Origin: Methylophilus sp. DW102
Lineage (GTDB): Bacteria; Pseudomonadota; Gammaproteobacteria; Burkholderiales; Methylophilaceae
NCBI RefSeq assembly: GCF_037076555.1
Contig: NZ_AP029023.1
Location: forward strand, 434,001 to 498,000
Length of the DNA: 64,000 bases
Direction: 5' to 3'
In this document: positions 18,484 to 27,534 of the stretch, one piece after another
How positions within the stretch are numbered: the first letter of the stretch is position 1
How the letters are laid out: each line of letters starts with the position of its first letter
The notes under the pieces: generated by a model
The model's input: the letters and a program-made list of their open reading frames with translations, nothing else
What the model was told of the DNA's origin: nothing
The model's database searches: none
Made by a program: the position numbers and the translations under genes

Positions 18484-19035
18484 CTAAATCTTATTATCCA
18501 GGCCCATCTGGTAATACTTATGCACAATCTTCTCCTGGTTTTCTAGCAGCCAGTCTATGCTCGGTTCGTTGCGCAAGGCTTTCTGGATCGCCTTGAAAGT
18601 GGCTTCGCGGTGAATATCAAACAGTGCTTTGTGGTCAATCTTCTCTTGTTCCAGAATCGCCGGGCTCAGCCACACTGAAACAATAATGCCCAAGTCATTG
18701 GCTTTTTCTTTCGGGATATCGCCGCTACGTACGGCATCCAGTACGCCGTTGGCAATGGCGCCCTGCACGGTGCCCATCAAAATATTGGTGTAACGCGGAT
18801 CTTTCACGGTCACCTTACTCACCATCAGCGTCGCTGGGCGCACCATAATGTCGGTGTTCATAATCGCCAGTACGCGGGTATGGCCTTTGACCTGGTCGCC
18901 CAGCAAGTTGGCAAATGCCGTGCCCATCGGGCCATTCATTTCACCAATCGCCACCTCGGGTTCAGCTGCCGTGCCGGGTGGGCCGCCGGCCACCAGTGCT
19001 TCACCCACACGCATAATAATTCGATCATCAGACAT
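18484..19035 (-). CDS. Formaldehyde-activating enzyme (Fae)-like protein
   Basis: 183 residues; the start MSDDRIIMRVGEAL (19035) has AAGGAG eight bases upstream. The fold is that of Fae, which condenses formaldehyde with tetrahydromethanopterin: IMRVGEALVAGG, GPMGTAFANLLGDQVKGHTRVLAIM, RPATLMVSKVTVKDPRYTNILMGTVQGAIANGVLDAVRSG. The active-site histidine of characterised Fae (in the AHIDLIIG segment of the Methylorubrum enzyme, from memory) is replaced here (AEPEVAIG), so this is a Fae paralogue whose activity is uncertain. C-terminal NEPSIDWLLENQEKIVHKYYQMG differs from canonical Fae. It is divergent from transketolase. Confidence 0.85.
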   Translation of the reverse strand: MSDDRIIMRVGEALVAGGPPGTAAEPEVAIGEMNGPMGTAFANLLGDQVKGHTRVLAIMNTDIMVRPATLMVSKVTVKDPRYTNILMGTVQGAIANGVLDAVRSGDIPKEKANDLGIIVSVWLSPAILEQEKIDHKALFDIHREATFKAIQKALRNEPSIDWLLENQEKIVHKYYQMGLDNKI

Positions 19036-19173
19036 CTTTGGAGCTCCTTTGCTATCAATGTATTGCAACATGGTAGGGGAATTCTCCCACCATGGCTAGT
19101 TGCATGCGCTCGGTATCGCGGTTTTACCGCTTGAGGCACCAAGCGCATGCATGAATTTAATAACCATTAAAGC

Positions 19174-19223
19174 TTGAAGAAAAGCAGGTTCTAGGGAATA
19201 ATCTAGCCTTTCCGTAAAAGGCT
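19174..19223 (+). promoter_or_regulatory. tkt promoter and 5' hairpin
   Basis: TTGAAG (19174-19179), a 17-base spacer and AATAAT (19197-19202) form a plausible promoter. At the predicted transcript start the leader folds into AGCCTTT (19205-19211) / AAAGGCT (19217-19223), five-base loop. The leader is then about 100 bases long. A 5' stem-loop can stabilise an mRNA; that role is inferred. Confidence 0.55.
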
Positions 19224-19308
19224 GGTTTTCTGGCTTTTTTAAAGAATTCAATCAAGGTTTTGCAGCTTTTTGTGTAAGACCGTTCACTTTCACTCTAGGG
19301 AGAAAACA

Positions 19309-21294
19309 ATGGCAACTCGTGTCGACTTGTGCAACGCCATCCGTGCTCTGAGCATGGACGCTGTACAAAAAGCAAACTCCGGCCACCCAGGCGCACCTAT
19401 GGGCATGGCTGAAATTGCTGAAGTATTGTGGAACCACAATCTGAGCCACAACCCAAACAACCCACAATGGGCTAACCGTGACCGTTTCGTATTGTCCAAC
19501 GGCCATGGCTCAATGCTGATTTACTCCTTGCTGCACCTGACTGGTTACGATGTGACCATGGACGACATCAAGTCTTTCCGTCAACTGCACTCCCGTTGCG
19601 CTGGTCACCCAGAATACGGCTACGCACCAGGCGTTGAAACAACTACCGGTCCATTGGGCCAGGGTATCGCTAACGGCGTTGGTTTCGCCATGGCAGAAAA
19701 ACTGCTGGCTAGCCAGTTCAACAAGCCAGGCCACGACATTGTTGACCACTACACATACGTGTTCCTGGGCGACGGCTGTATGATGGAAGGCGTTTCTCAC
19801 GAAGCTTGCGCACTGGCTGGTACATGGGGCCTGGGCAAACTGATGGCTTTCTGGGATGACAACGGTATTTCTATCGACGGCCACATCGAAGGCTGGTACA
19901 CAGACGACACAGCAGGCCGCTTCAAAGCATACGGCTGGCACGTTGTTTCAGTCGATGGTCACGACCAGGCTGCGATTCAGAAAGCCATCGACGAAGCGAA
20001 ATCAGTGACTGACAAACCATCACTGATCTGCTGTAAAACCATCATCGGTAAAGGTTCTCCAAACAAATCCGGTTCACACGACTGCCACGGTTCCGCATTG
20101 GGCGAAGCTGAAGTTGCAGCAACCCGTGCTGAAATCGGCTGGCCACACGAGCCATTCGTGATTCCTGCTGACGTGTACGAAGGCTGGAACCAAAAAGACA
20201 AAGGCGCAAAACGCGAAGCTGACTGGAACGCCAAGTTCGACGCTTACGCTAAAGCCTACCCAGCAGAAGCTGCAGAATTCAAACGCCGTATGGCCGGTGA
20301 ATTGCCAGCTAACTGGAAGTCACTGACTGACGCAATCATCGCTGAAACGAACGAAAAAGCTGAGAAATTGGCTACTCGTCAAGCTTCACAAAAAGCAATT
20401 ACAGCGTTGGCGCCAATCTTGCCAGAGTTCCTGGGCGGTTCAGCTGACTTGACAGGTTCTAACCTGACAGCGGCTAAAGAGTTCAAACACGTGAGTGGTA
20501 AAGAGCCAGGCAACTACATCTCTTACGGTGTACGTGAATTCGGTATGGCTGCCATCATGAACGGTATGGCATTGCACGGTGGCTTGTTGCCATACGGCGG
20601 TACTTTCCACATGTTCTCTGACTACATGAAAAACGGCATGCGTATGTCTGCGTTGATGCATCAACGTGTGATCTACGTGCTGACCCATGACTCTATCGGT
20701 CAAGGTGAAGACGGTCCTACACACCAACCAGTTGAAAACACTTCTGGTCTGCGTATGATTCCTCGTATGGATGTATGGCGTCCAGCTGACTCTACAGAAA
20801 CAACCGTTGCTTGGGTTGCTGCCGTAGAGCGCACTGAAGGCCCAACCAGCTTGGTATTGAGCCGTCAAGCGGTGCCAGGCATCAAGCACGATGCTAAAGA
20901 CTTTGAACTGATCCGCAAGGGTGGCTATGTGTTCTCTGACGCTGCAGGTAAAGCGGATGTGATCATCATTGCTAACGGTTCCGAGTTGGATCTGGCGATT
21001 CAAGCGGCTGCTGAATTGAACGCTGCGGGTACTAAAGTGCGTGTGGTTTCCATGCCATCCACCAACGTATTCGACCGTCAAGACCAAGCTTACAAAGACA
21101 GCGTATTGACTCCAGGCGTTAAACGCGTGGCTGTTGAAGCTGCTCACCCAGATTTCTGGCGTAAGTATGTCGGTATTGAAGGTGCAGTTGTAGGTATCGA
21201 TACCTTCGGCGAATCCGCACCAGGCGGCGCACTGTTCAAACACTTCGGCTTCACCGTAGAGAATGTTGTGAACACAGTGAAATCTGTTTTGTAA
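19309..21294 (+). CDS. tkt: Transketolase
   Basis: 661 residues; the start is [15 protein letters not shown] (19309) with AGGGAG upstream. Thiamine-diphosphate enzyme that moves two-carbon ketol groups in the pentose phosphate and ribulose monophosphate cycles. Seen: [14 protein letters not shown], the ThDP-binding [33 protein letters not shown], and [27 protein letters not shown] in the pyrimidine domain. Codon use is strongly biased (CCA for Pro, GCT/GCA for Ala, AAC, TTC) compared with neighbours, as in very highly expressed genes. Fits a central role in formaldehyde assimilation. A strong terminator follows. Confidence 0.97.
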   Translation: MATRVDLCNAIRALSMDAVQKANSGHPGAPMGMAEIAEVLWNHNLSHNPNNPQWANRDRFVLSNGHGSMLIYSLLHLTGYDVTMDDIKSFRQLHSRCAGHPEYGYAPGVETTTGPLGQGIANGVGFAMAEKLLASQFNKPGHDIVDHYTYVFLGDGCMMEGVSHEACALAGTWGLGKLMAFWDDNGISIDGHIEGWYTDDTAGRFKAYGWHVVSVDGHDQAAIQKAIDEAKSVTDKPSLICCKTIIGKGSPNKSGSHDCHGSALGEAEVAATRAEIGWPHEPFVIPADVYEGWNQKDKGAKREADWNAKFDAYAKAYPAEAAEFKRRMAGELPANWKSLTDAIIAETNEKAEKLATRQASQKAITALAPILPEFLGGSADLTGSNLTAAKEFKHVSGKEPGNYISYGVREFGMAAIMNGMALHGGLLPYGGTFHMFSDYMKNGMRMSALMHQRVIYVLTHDSIGQGEDGPTHQPVENTSGLRMIPRMDVWRPADSTETTVAWVAAVERTEGPTSLVLSRQAVPGIKHDAKDFELIRKGGYVFSDAAGKADVIIIANGSELDLAIQAAAELNAAGTKVRVVSMPSTNVFDRQDQAYKDSVLTPGVKRVAVEAAHPDFWRKYVGIEGAVVGIDTFGESAPGGALFKHFGFTVENVVNTVKSVL

Positions 21295-21314
21295 TTTAGA
21301 CCAGATTGCTGCAT

Positions 21315-21347
21315 AAAAAACCGCTTCCTCGTGAAGCGGTTTTTTTT
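21315..21347 (+). terminator. Intrinsic terminator of tkt
   Basis: CCGCTTC (21321-21327) and GAAGCGG (21333-21339), five-base loop, followed by eight T; A-run upstream makes it partly bidirectional. Confidence 0.92.
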
Positions 21348-21394
21348 CGCCTATATGCCGTGAAACAACCCATTCACGGCAAGGTTACTCTTGC

Positions 21395-22255
21395 TTAGCT
21401 TGTGAGCAAATTCACTTGTACATTCACAATCAACTTAGGCTGAATATTGGGGCCGATAAAGCTGCCAGCCACTGGTGGGATCGTTTCCGGGTTACGGGAA
21501 ACCGCCACGGCAATATGTTGTGTGCCGGTCACCTTTCCTGCGGTGGGGTCAAAGCCTTTCCAGCCGGTGCCTGGCAAATATACCTCAGCCCAGGCATGCG
21601 TGGTGGCGTTACCGGCCTCAGTCGCCGGGGCATGCAAATAGCCACTGACAAACCGGCTGGCCAGTCCCAAGAGGCGGCAAGCTTCAATAAACAAGGTGGC
21701 ATAGTCACGGCAAGAGCCACTCAGCTTATTCAAAGTGGTGGCCGGGGTCTGCACGCCAGGTTCTTCGCGAATCTGGTAGCGAAACTGGGTATAAATCGCC
21801 TGATTCAGGCGGGTCAGCAGTTCAAATGTATTGATGCTGCCGTTTCTCAGCCCCAGTTGTAGCAGCCACTGGCTCACCGCATCTTGATCATCCACAAATG
21901 TGGGGCGCTGAAAAGCCGCCAGGTCTTCCCAGTCAGCCTGCGCATAGGCAAACGGATAATTCACCGCATAGGGTTCAATCCAAAAGTCCAGTGGGGCCTC
22001 TTCATAGTGTTGAATCACCACTTCACTTGCAATGGTGAGTCTGTCGCTCGCTTGCAAAAACGTGACAGCCGCCAGCGAGTTATCAAACACATCGCGATAC
22101 CATTTGATCTGATACGCTGGCGTAATATTCAGGATAGAAGACTCAATGCGCAAATCGTGCCCCTCACGCGGCCGCAGCAATAAATAATGCTGCTGCAGTG
22201 TGACTGTGCCCGAGAACAGGTATTCAGTCAGATGTTTGATTCTTAATCGTTTCAT
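21395..22255 (-). CDS. Transglutaminase-like family protein
   Basis: 286 residues; start MKRLRIKHLTEYLFSG (22255), 20 bases after the stop of the upstream gene. An N-terminal beta-rich domain (RIKHLTEYLF...) typical of bacterial transglutaminase-like N-termini precedes the papain-like core with catalytic Cys in LSGSCRDYATLFIEACR, His in THAWAEVYLPG and Asp in GFDPTAG. Cleaves or remodels peptide bonds; family members often sit with ATP-grasp and alpha-E proteins, but here only a second transglutaminase is beside it. Product location is cytoplasmic or unclear. Confidence 0.85.
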   Translation of the reverse strand: MKRLRIKHLTEYLFSGTVTLQQHYLLLRPREGHDLRIESSILNITPAYQIKWYRDVFDNSLAAVTFLQASDRLTIASEVVIQHYEEAPLDFWIEPYAVNYPFAYAQADWEDLAAFQRPTFVDDQDAVSQWLLQLGLRNGSINTFELLTRLNQAIYTQFRYQIREEPGVQTPATTLNKLSGSCRDYATLFIEACRLLGLASRFVSGYLHAPATEAGNATTHAWAEVYLPGTGWKGFDPTAGKVTGTQHIAVAVSRNPETIPPVAGSFIGPNIQPKLIVNVQVNLLTS

Positions 22256-22274
22256 GATGTGTTTCTCGCGCCGC

Positions 22275-23072
22275 CTAAATCGGTGCGGCGGCCAGTTGCG
22301 TGACACGCACCTGCATCAGCGCCGGGTACAAGGCCGGGCCAAACTGGTTAAAAATGGCAACATCCGCCGCATCACGTCCATAGGCCACAGTAATGCGTCC
22401 GCCCATGGATTCTGACTGGCTCGGATCAAACGTGTACCATCCACCATTCACATACGCTTCAAACCAGGCATGAAAGTCCATCGGTTGTAGCCCGTGCAAA
22501 TACCCCACCACCATGCGTGCCGGGATGCACAACCCTCGGCACAAGGCGATGCCCAAATGCGCCAGCTCACGGCAAACGCCTTCGCGCTGCTGGTTCACCT
22601 CAACCGCAGACAGTTGAAAATGTGGAGAATCCGGATTAAAACGAATATTCTGGCGTATCCATTGTTCGATGGCCTTTACCTGGTCGTATCCAGGCAACAC
22701 GTTGGCGACAATTTGCTGGCCCAGATCAATGAATTTATCTGACTCACAATAGCGTGACGGCAGTAAATAAGTCAGCACATGGTTAGGCAAATGCTGAACC
22801 TCTTCAAACCGCCCGCCGGGCGCAGTCTCAAGCTTGTCAGCGGTCAAAATATCCGCCGATGTGCTGATATAAAACTCACCCACAGGCGCAATCAGGCGCT
22901 GGCAAAGATTGCCATAAGTGTCGGTATATTCTTCCACCGGCACACTGGGCTTAAGCGTATAAGACTGCCGAGCCACCCACTGATGCACCCCACTGCGCGG
23001 CCTCAGCATCAAAATAAACGGTGTGGGAATACTGACAACAAAGCTGATATCACATTCAGTACGTAACCACAT
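22275..23072 (-). CDS. Transglutaminase-like family protein
   Basis: 265 residues; the start [11 protein letters not shown] (23072) has AAGGA six bases upstream. Catalytic triad visible: Cys in [17 protein letters not shown], His in [18 protein letters not shown], Asp in FDPSQSE. The N-terminal part ([39 protein letters not shown]) is the second type of transglutaminase N-domain. It is followed by a related gene 20 bases on, probably in one transcript. Two neighbouring transglutaminase paralogues of different N-terminal type suggest a cooperating pair; substrate unknown. Confidence 0.85.
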   Translation of the reverse strand: MWLRTECDISFVVSIPTPFILMLRPRSGVHQWVARQSYTLKPSVPVEEYTDTYGNLCQRLIAPVGEFYISTSADILTADKLETAPGGRFEEVQHLPNHVLTYLLPSRYCESDKFIDLGQQIVANVLPGYDQVKAIEQWIRQNIRFNPDSPHFQLSAVEVNQQREGVCRELAHLGIALCRGLCIPARMVVGYLHGLQPMDFHAWFEAYVNGGWYTFDPSQSESMGGRITVAYGRDAADVAIFNQFGPALYPALMQVRVTQLAAAPI

Positions 23073-23212
23073 GTGCAATCCTTAAGTGATGCAAGCCAAC
23101 CCATTCTAGCCTGCTTTCAAGGCATATGTGCAAAAGTGAATGAATAACTAAGACATATCAATAATAACCCTGTAAAATTTATGGTTTTACAGTTTTAGCC
23201 AGAAAGTTTTTT

Positions 23213-23548
23213 ATGTCATTGCCAGCCTGCCCAAAATGCCAATCCGAATACACCTACGAAGACGGTGATAACTACGTCTGCCCAGAGTGCGCGCATGAGT
23301 GGAGCAAAGTGGCCACCACCGAATCAGAAGAAGTCAAAGTCGTGCGTGATGCCAACGGCAACGTGCTGCAAGATGGCGATACCATCACCGTGATCAAAGA
23401 CCTGAAAGTCAAAGGTTCTTCATCCGTCGTTAAGGTCGGCACCAAAGTGAAAAACATCCGCTTGGTCGACGGAGACCACGATATCGACTGCAAAATTGAT
23501 GGCTTTGGCGCGATGAAGCTGAAGTCGGAGTTTGTGAAAAAGGCTTAG
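23213..23548 (+). CDS. yjdM: YjdM (PhnA-like) zinc-ribbon protein
   Basis: 111 residues matching the YjdM family. The N-terminal zinc ribbon has two CxxC pairs ([18 protein letters not shown]) and the C-terminal part is the conserved SH3-like [49 protein letters not shown]. It was once thought to be phosphonoacetate hydrolase (PhnA) but is not; its function is unknown. Small cytoplasmic protein, single gene. Confidence 0.92.
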   Translation: MSLPACPKCQSEYTYEDGDNYVCPECAHEWSKVATTESEEVKVVRDANGNVLQDGDTITVIKDLKVKGSSSVVKVGTKVKNIRLVDGDHDIDCKIDGFGAMKLKSEFVKKA

Positions 23549-23641
23549 TTGGTTTTATTGGCCGGCTCTTAAAGCCGCTCGATCTAGCTGCATAGCGAGC
23601 ATATTTCAATACGACACTTATTTCTTTTTAGCCCCAACTGC

Positions 23642-24040
23642 TTATTTCTTTTGTAGCCCCAACTTTTGGTTCTCAAGGATGTCTGACAGATTGACTTCTA
23701 TCCAATCTGTCAGCGCCTCCACTTTCAGGCTGATGCCTTCGCCTAGCGGGGTCAGCGAGTATTCCACATGCGGCGGTACAACCGGGTAAGACACGCGTTG
23801 TACAAAGCCATCCTGCTCTAATTGTTGTAGCGTTTGTGTGAGCATTTTTTCACTGATCACCCCCACTCTTCGCCGCAGCTCACTGAAGCGGAGCGTCCCG
23901 CCCAACAACGCCACCAATACCAATACCCCCCATTGGCTGGTCACGTGCTTCAATATTTCTCGTGACGGGCAATCAGGCGAGAGCACTTCTCCGCGTCGCA
24001 TGGCATTGGCCAATACACCTGTCTTCTGATCTATCTTCAT
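23642..24040 (-). CDS. HxlR family transcriptional regulator
   Basis: 132 residues: winged-helix HxlR (MarR-like) domain with the typical CPSREILKHVTSQWGVLVLVALLGGTLRFSELRRRVGVISEKMLTQTLQQLEQDG. One conserved Cys near the N-terminus (SPDCPSREIL) is used as a redox or electrophile sensor in YodB/QorR relatives. It is divergent from qorB and a three-half-site operator lies in between, so it probably represses qorB and itself and releases on quinone or disulfide stress. Confidence 0.88.
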   Translation of the reverse strand: MKIDQKTGVLANAMRRGEVLSPDCPSREILKHVTSQWGVLVLVALLGGTLRFSELRRRVGVISEKMLTQTLQQLEQDGFVQRVSYPVVPPHVEYSLTPLGEGISLKVEALTDWIEVNLSDILENQKLGLQKK

Positions 24041-24076
24041 ACTTACCTTTTTGTGCGTACTTACTTTTAGTAAGTA
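24040..24076. promoter_or_regulatory. HxlR-type operator: three TACTTAC half-sites
   Basis: TACTTAC (24058-24064) and GTAAGTA (24070-24076) form an inverted repeat with a five-base spacer, and a third TACTTAC lies at 24040-24046, 18 bases from the first. All lie in the gap between the HxlR gene and qorB. Confidence 0.7.
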
Positions 24077-24129
24077 TAGGTGATAACCTGCGCGTTCTCA
24101 ATTTATTTCATGTGTTGAAAGGGAATATT

Positions 24130-24978
24130 ATGATTGTTGTTACCGGCGCTACGGGCCAGTTGGGTCGTTTAGTTATTGAACATTTACTCAAAAAAGTGCC
24201 TGCAAGCAGTATTGTGGCTGCGGTGCGCAATGTTGAAAAGGCGCAAGACATTGCGGCGTTGGGCGTGCAGGTACGCTTTGCCGATTACAACCAACCTGAA
24301 AGCTGGGATGCAGCATTGTCTGGCGCAGAAAAAATCTTGCTGATCTCATCGAGCGAAATCGGCTTGCGCGTGAAGCAGCATCAAACCGTGATTGATGCCG
24401 CCAAGCGAGCAAATGTGCGCTTATTGGCTTACACCAGCCTGTTACGCGCGGATACTTCGTCACTGGGTCTTGCTGCCGAACACAAGGCGACCGAAGCTGC
24501 GATACAAAACGTTGGCTTGCCGTTTGTCATATTGCGAAATGGTTGGTACACAGAAAACTATGCCGCGGGGATTCCAGCGGCATTAGCATTGGGCGCAGTG
24601 TATGGTGCGGCTGGACAAGGCAAGATCTCAGCTGCAGCACGCGCTGACTATGCAGAAGCGGCCAGTGTGGTACTGACCACGGATCACCACACAGGCAAAG
24701 TGTATGAACTGGCAGGGGACACGGCATTTACGCTGGACGAGTTTGCCGCCGAACTCTCACGTCAAACCGGTAAAGCTATTCCCTACGTGAATCTACCGCA
24801 AGTTGAATACAAGCAAGCATTACTCAATGCCGGCTTGCCTGAGCCCATTGCCGAGTTGTTGTCTGACTCGGATACTGGCGTATCAAACGGTCAGTTGTTT
24901 GATGATGGCAAGCAATTAAGTCAGCTCATTGGTCGCCCAACTACGGCATTAGAGGTGGTCATCAAAGCTGGTCTATAA
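24130..24978 (+). CDS. qorB: NAD(P)H:quinone oxidoreductase, YtfG/QorB type
   Basis: 282 residues. The start is MIVVTGATGQLGRLV (24130) rather than the long frame from 23962, which would run through the HxlR gene. An NmrA/SDR-type Rossmann fold opens with ITGATGQLG-like TGATGQLGRLVIEHLLKKVPAS; further family segments are LLISSSEIGLRVKQHQ, LLAYTSLLRADTSSLGLAAEHKATE, ILRNGWYTENY and GKVYELAGDTAFTLDEFAAELS. It closely follows E. coli YtfG along its length, which reduces quinones with NAD(P)H. Divergent HxlR repressor. Confidence 0.9.
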   Translation: MIVVTGATGQLGRLVIEHLLKKVPASSIVAAVRNVEKAQDIAALGVQVRFADYNQPESWDAALSGAEKILLISSSEIGLRVKQHQTVIDAAKRANVRLLAYTSLLRADTSSLGLAAEHKATEAAIQNVGLPFVILRNGWYTENYAAGIPAALALGAVYGAAGQGKISAAARADYAEAASVVLTTDHHTGKVYELAGDTAFTLDEFAAELSRQTGKAIPYVNLPQVEYKQALLNAGLPEPIAELLSDSDTGVSNGQLFDDGKQLSQLIGRPTTALEVVIKAGL

Positions 24979-25037
24979 ATGAAGATGACGCTGAGCTCAA
25001 TGACTCTTGTTCTGTCATTTAAAACAGCTTGACAGAT

Positions 25038-25068
25038 AAACACCGCCTCTCAGGGGGCGGTGTTTTTT
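25038..25068 (+). terminator. Intrinsic terminator of qorB
   Basis: CACCGCC (25041-25047) and GGCGGTG (25056-25062) followed by six T, A-run upstream. Confidence 0.9.
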
Positions 25069-25165
25069 ATGGTAATTGGCAGATAAATACGTTACGCACA
25101 CTGCAATCACGCCTCTATCCTACGGTTTAATGATAGTCTGACCAAAATTATTAATAGCCCGTAAG

Positions 25166-26041
25166 ATGAAAACCCCAAAAAGATTAGAGCCGCTGCTTGA
25201 AGATGGTGTGGTAGATGAAGTGATGCGCCAGTTGATGAGCGGTAAAGAAGCCACGGTGTACGTGGTGCGCTGCGGTGAAGAAACACGCTGTGCCAAGGTG
25301 TATAAAGAAGCCAACAAACGCAGTTTCCGCCAAAGTGTCGATTACACCGAAGGCCGCAAAGTTAAAAGCAGCCGTCAGGCGCGGGCCATGGCAAAAGGCT
25401 CAAAATACGGCAAACAGGCACAAGAAGAAGCCTGGCAAAGTGCAGAGGTCGATGCGCTGTATCGGTTAGCTGCGGCAGGTGTGAGCGTGCCCACCCCCTA
25501 TCAGTTTTACGAAGGGGTGTTGATCATGGATTTAGTCACCGACGCCGAAGGCAATGCCGCGCCACGCCTCAATGACGTGGTATTCACCGCAGAAGAAGCC
25601 CGCCAGCATCACCAGTCGCTGCTCAAAGAAGTCGTGCGCATGTTATGCGCTGGCATCGTCCACGGCGACCTTTCAGAATTCAATATCCTGCTGAGTAGCG
25701 ATGGCCCGATCATCATCGACTTACCCCAAGCCGTCGATGCCGCAGGCAACAACCACGCCATGAGTATGCTAGAACGTGATGTCGGCAATTTGGCTGATTT
25801 TTTCGGCCAATTTGCGCCCGAGCTCATCAACACACACTATGGCAAAGAAATCTGGGCGCTCTACGCAAAAGGCGCACTCACGCCCGAAACGGTGCTGACT
25901 GGACAATTCAAACAAGACAGTAAACCGGTAGATTTAAAAAGCGTGGTGCGTGTGATAGACGCCGTGCGTGAGGATGAAGCCAAAAAGCAAATGCGGCTGG
26001 CAGAAGCCAAAGCAGCGCTGCCCAAGCCTAAACGCTTTTAA
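25166..26041 (+). CDS. RIO1-family protein kinase
   Basis: 291 residues matching RIO/ABC1-type serine kinases (PA4780-like). SGKEATVYVVRCGEETRCAKVYKEANKRSF is the N lobe with ATP-binding Lys; the catalytic loop is GIVHGDLSEFNILLS and the metal site IIIDLPQAVD, both in the RIO form. The last 30 residues are basic. Substrates are unknown; RIO kinases act on ribosome-associated or other cytoplasmic proteins. It stands alone on its strand between a qorB terminator and an HNH gene. Confidence 0.88.
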   Translation: MKTPKRLEPLLEDGVVDEVMRQLMSGKEATVYVVRCGEETRCAKVYKEANKRSFRQSVDYTEGRKVKSSRQARAMAKGSKYGKQAQEEAWQSAEVDALYRLAAAGVSVPTPYQFYEGVLIMDLVTDAEGNAAPRLNDVVFTAEEARQHHQSLLKEVVRMLCAGIVHGDLSEFNILLSSDGPIIIDLPQAVDAAGNNHAMSMLERDVGNLADFFGQFAPELINTHYGKEIWALYAKGALTPETVLTGQFKQDSKPVDLKSVVRVIDAVREDEAKKQMRLAEAKAALPKPKRF

Positions 26042-26220
26042 GAGCGTAAATCATTGAATGTTTTTCTAGTCCAGTTTGCGCGAGTGACTTTTCTAGATAT
26101 CCAGTCGTGTGCTTGCAAAAGTTTAGTCACGCATTTACGCAGCTTAGCATGCATGTCGAGCAACATTTCTACGAGAAGCGATGTCTCTAGTTTTATGGGA
26201 AAGAGACATTAAAACAAATC

Positions 26221-26577
26221 ATGAGTGGACGCGTAAAAAAGAAGCAGATGGCTGCTATCAGTGAGTCTTATCAGGCTGCTTTAGTGGCAGCAGAGATTAT
26301 CTGTCCACTGTGCTTACGGCCGATTCCAAAAGCGCAGCAGGATGCCCATCATCTGATTCCCAAATCTCGTGGAGGTATCGAAACCGTCATTTTGCACAGG
26401 CTTTGTCATCGACAGATTCATGCCTTGCTTACCGAAACCCAGCTGGCACGGCAGTATTCAACCATTGAGGCCTTGAGGGCACACCCTGAGCTAGCTAAAT
26501 TTATTGCGTGGATCAGTGATAAACCCAATCATATTCGTGCAGCCATCAAGCGCAGTAAAGAAAAGGGGTATTTATGA
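26221..26577 (+). CDS. HNH nuclease domain protein
   Basis: 118 residues. The HNH core is CPLCLRPIP...DAHHLIPKSRGGIETVILHRLCHRQIHAL, with two zinc-binding Cys pairs and the catalytic His. C-terminal ISDKPNHIRAAIKRSKEKGYL is family-typical. It may be a stand-alone HNH endonuclease or a nicking enzyme; it is not near a phage terminase or mobile-element gene. It opens an accessory stretch of small genes. Confidence 0.85.
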   Translation: MSGRVKKKQMAAISESYQAALVAAEIICPLCLRPIPKAQQDAHHLIPKSRGGIETVILHRLCHRQIHALLTETQLARQYSTIEALRAHPELAKFIAWISDKPNHIRAAIKRSKEKGYL

Positions 26578-26664
26578 CCCCAGGCCCCTCAGTTGTGCTG
26601 GCGAGGAAAACTAAAATGTAACAAATATGGTCTTGGCTAAATATTAACTCATCTTTTTATTGCC

Positions 26665-26838
26665 ATGCCCAAGAGAAACTCACCGCAAGACATACAATCA
26701 CTCGATGATCTAACCAATATCGACGAGGTGGTGTTTGATAAGCGTAATGCAAAACGCAGCCACGAAAAAAAGAGCAGGCGCGACCGGCATTATAAAAATC
26801 AGTTTATTAAAAACACACTCAAAGGCCTGATTAAATAA
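26665..26838 (+). CDS. Small basic protein, unrecognised
   Basis: 57 residues from an ATG at 26665. Composition is highly basic in the C-terminal half (DKRNAKRSHEKKSRRDRHYKNQ) with an acidic N-terminal half (DIQSLDDLTNIDEVVF). Not a known family to me; the two-part acidic/basic layout is coding-like and the frame is continuous. No clear ribosome-binding site is seen, and proof needs homologues. Confidence 0.5.
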   Translation: MPKRNSPQDIQSLDDLTNIDEVVFDKRNAKRSHEKKSRRDRHYKNQFIKNTLKGLIK

Positions 26839-26898
26839 TGGAATGTATTGGCCCAGTGATGCTTCATCACAATATTCACTCATTTGAATGTACCGAAA

Positions 26899-27132
26899 AT
26901 GATGATTAATCGCGTGTATTGGACTGAAGAAGGCCAAGTCAAATATCAGGACTTTGATGACGTCGTGGCGTCACTCAAATTCACGCATGCCTTGCGCAAA
27001 AGCAACAAGGTGAGCCTGATTGCAACTGCCATCAACGAGGAAACGATAATCGGCGGCTTAGGCGTCGATAGCATTGAAAACGGCAAACTGCCGTCTGGTG
27101 AACCCTATGGGTGGAAAAAACGTAGGCCATGA
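26899..27132 (+). CDS. Small conserved-looking hypothetical protein
   Basis: 77 residues; the ATG at 26899 is preferred over an upstream TTG. The sequence INRVYWTEEGQVKYQDFDDVVASLKFTHALRKSNKV...GEPYGWKKRR has the look of a folded small protein and resembles small hypothetical proteins known from other proteobacteria, but I cannot assign a function. It precedes yefM-yoeB with a 140-base gap that holds their promoter. Confidence 0.6.
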   Translation: MMINRVYWTEEGQVKYQDFDDVVASLKFTHALRKSNKVSLIATAINEETIIGGLGVDSIENGKLPSGEPYGWKKRRP

Positions 27133-27139
27133 GGGGGTA

Positions 27140-27165
27140 AATGTAGTTTTTTTCAAGACCTGACC
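27140..27165 (+). repeat. Direct repeat, left copy bracketing yefM-yoeB
   Basis: AATGTAG-T-run-CAAGACCTGACC; a near-identical copy lies at 27799-27822, immediately after the yoeB stop. 12 bases (CAAGACCTGACC) are identical and the bases before them are similar. Confidence 0.6.
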
Positions 27166-27211
27166 ACCGAGCTGTGTGCGAGAGCGGCTTTTTAAATTTG
27201 ACGACCGTGGT

Positions 27212-27260
27212 TTGAAAACCCTATAGATTAAGCATATACTTGCACAATTAATTGAACAAG
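27212..27260 (+). promoter_or_regulatory. yefM-yoeB promoter and operator
   Basis: TTGAAA (27212-27217), 17 bases, TATACT (27235-27240) is a near-consensus sigma-70 promoter. Directly downstream a symmetric site with outer CTTG/CAAG arms and a perfect CAATTAATTG core (27245-27254) spans 27239-27260, the expected place for autorepression by the antitoxin. Confidence 0.7.
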
Positions 27261-27271
27261 TTGGAGGCCTC

Positions 27272-27526
27272 ATGCACGTCATCAGTTATTCCGAAGCGCG
27301 CAACTCTTTAAAAACTGTCCTTGATAAAGTGGTCAACGATGTGGATGTCACCATCATCAACCGCCGTGATGCAGCCAACGCTGTGGTGATGTCGCTAGAT
27401 CACTACAACAGCCTGATGGAAACCTTGCACCTGCTGCAAAGCCCAGCCAACGCAGCCCATTTGGCCGAGTCAATCGCGCAGCTTAAAGCAGGCAAAGCTG
27501 AGCCAAAAACGCTGACTCAAGAGTAG
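27272..27526 (+). CDS. yefM: Type II antitoxin, YefM/Phd family
   Basis: 84 residues, SD GGAGG six bases before the ATG. The Phd/YefM fold is clear (ISYSEARNSLKTVLDKVVNDVDVTIINRRDAANAVVMSLDHYNSLMETLHLL). It binds and neutralises YoeB and, with it, represses the operon through an operator seen just upstream. It is followed by yoeB after eight bases. Confidence 0.95.
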   Translation: MHVISYSEARNSLKTVLDKVVNDVDVTIINRRDAANAVVMSLDHYNSLMETLHLLQSPANAAHLAESIAQLKAGKAEPKTLTQE

Positions 27527-27534
27527 CTTGCACG

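Noticed and set aside
20440..21243. 267-codon open frame antisense to tkt
   Set aside because: Shadow of the strongly biased tkt codons; no family resemblance.
23092..23120. GCAAGCCAAC...TAGCCTGC resembling the leader element
   Set aside because: Lacks the GAG and YTCC blocks and the GTAGCCAGC core, and lies over 90 bases from the next start codon.
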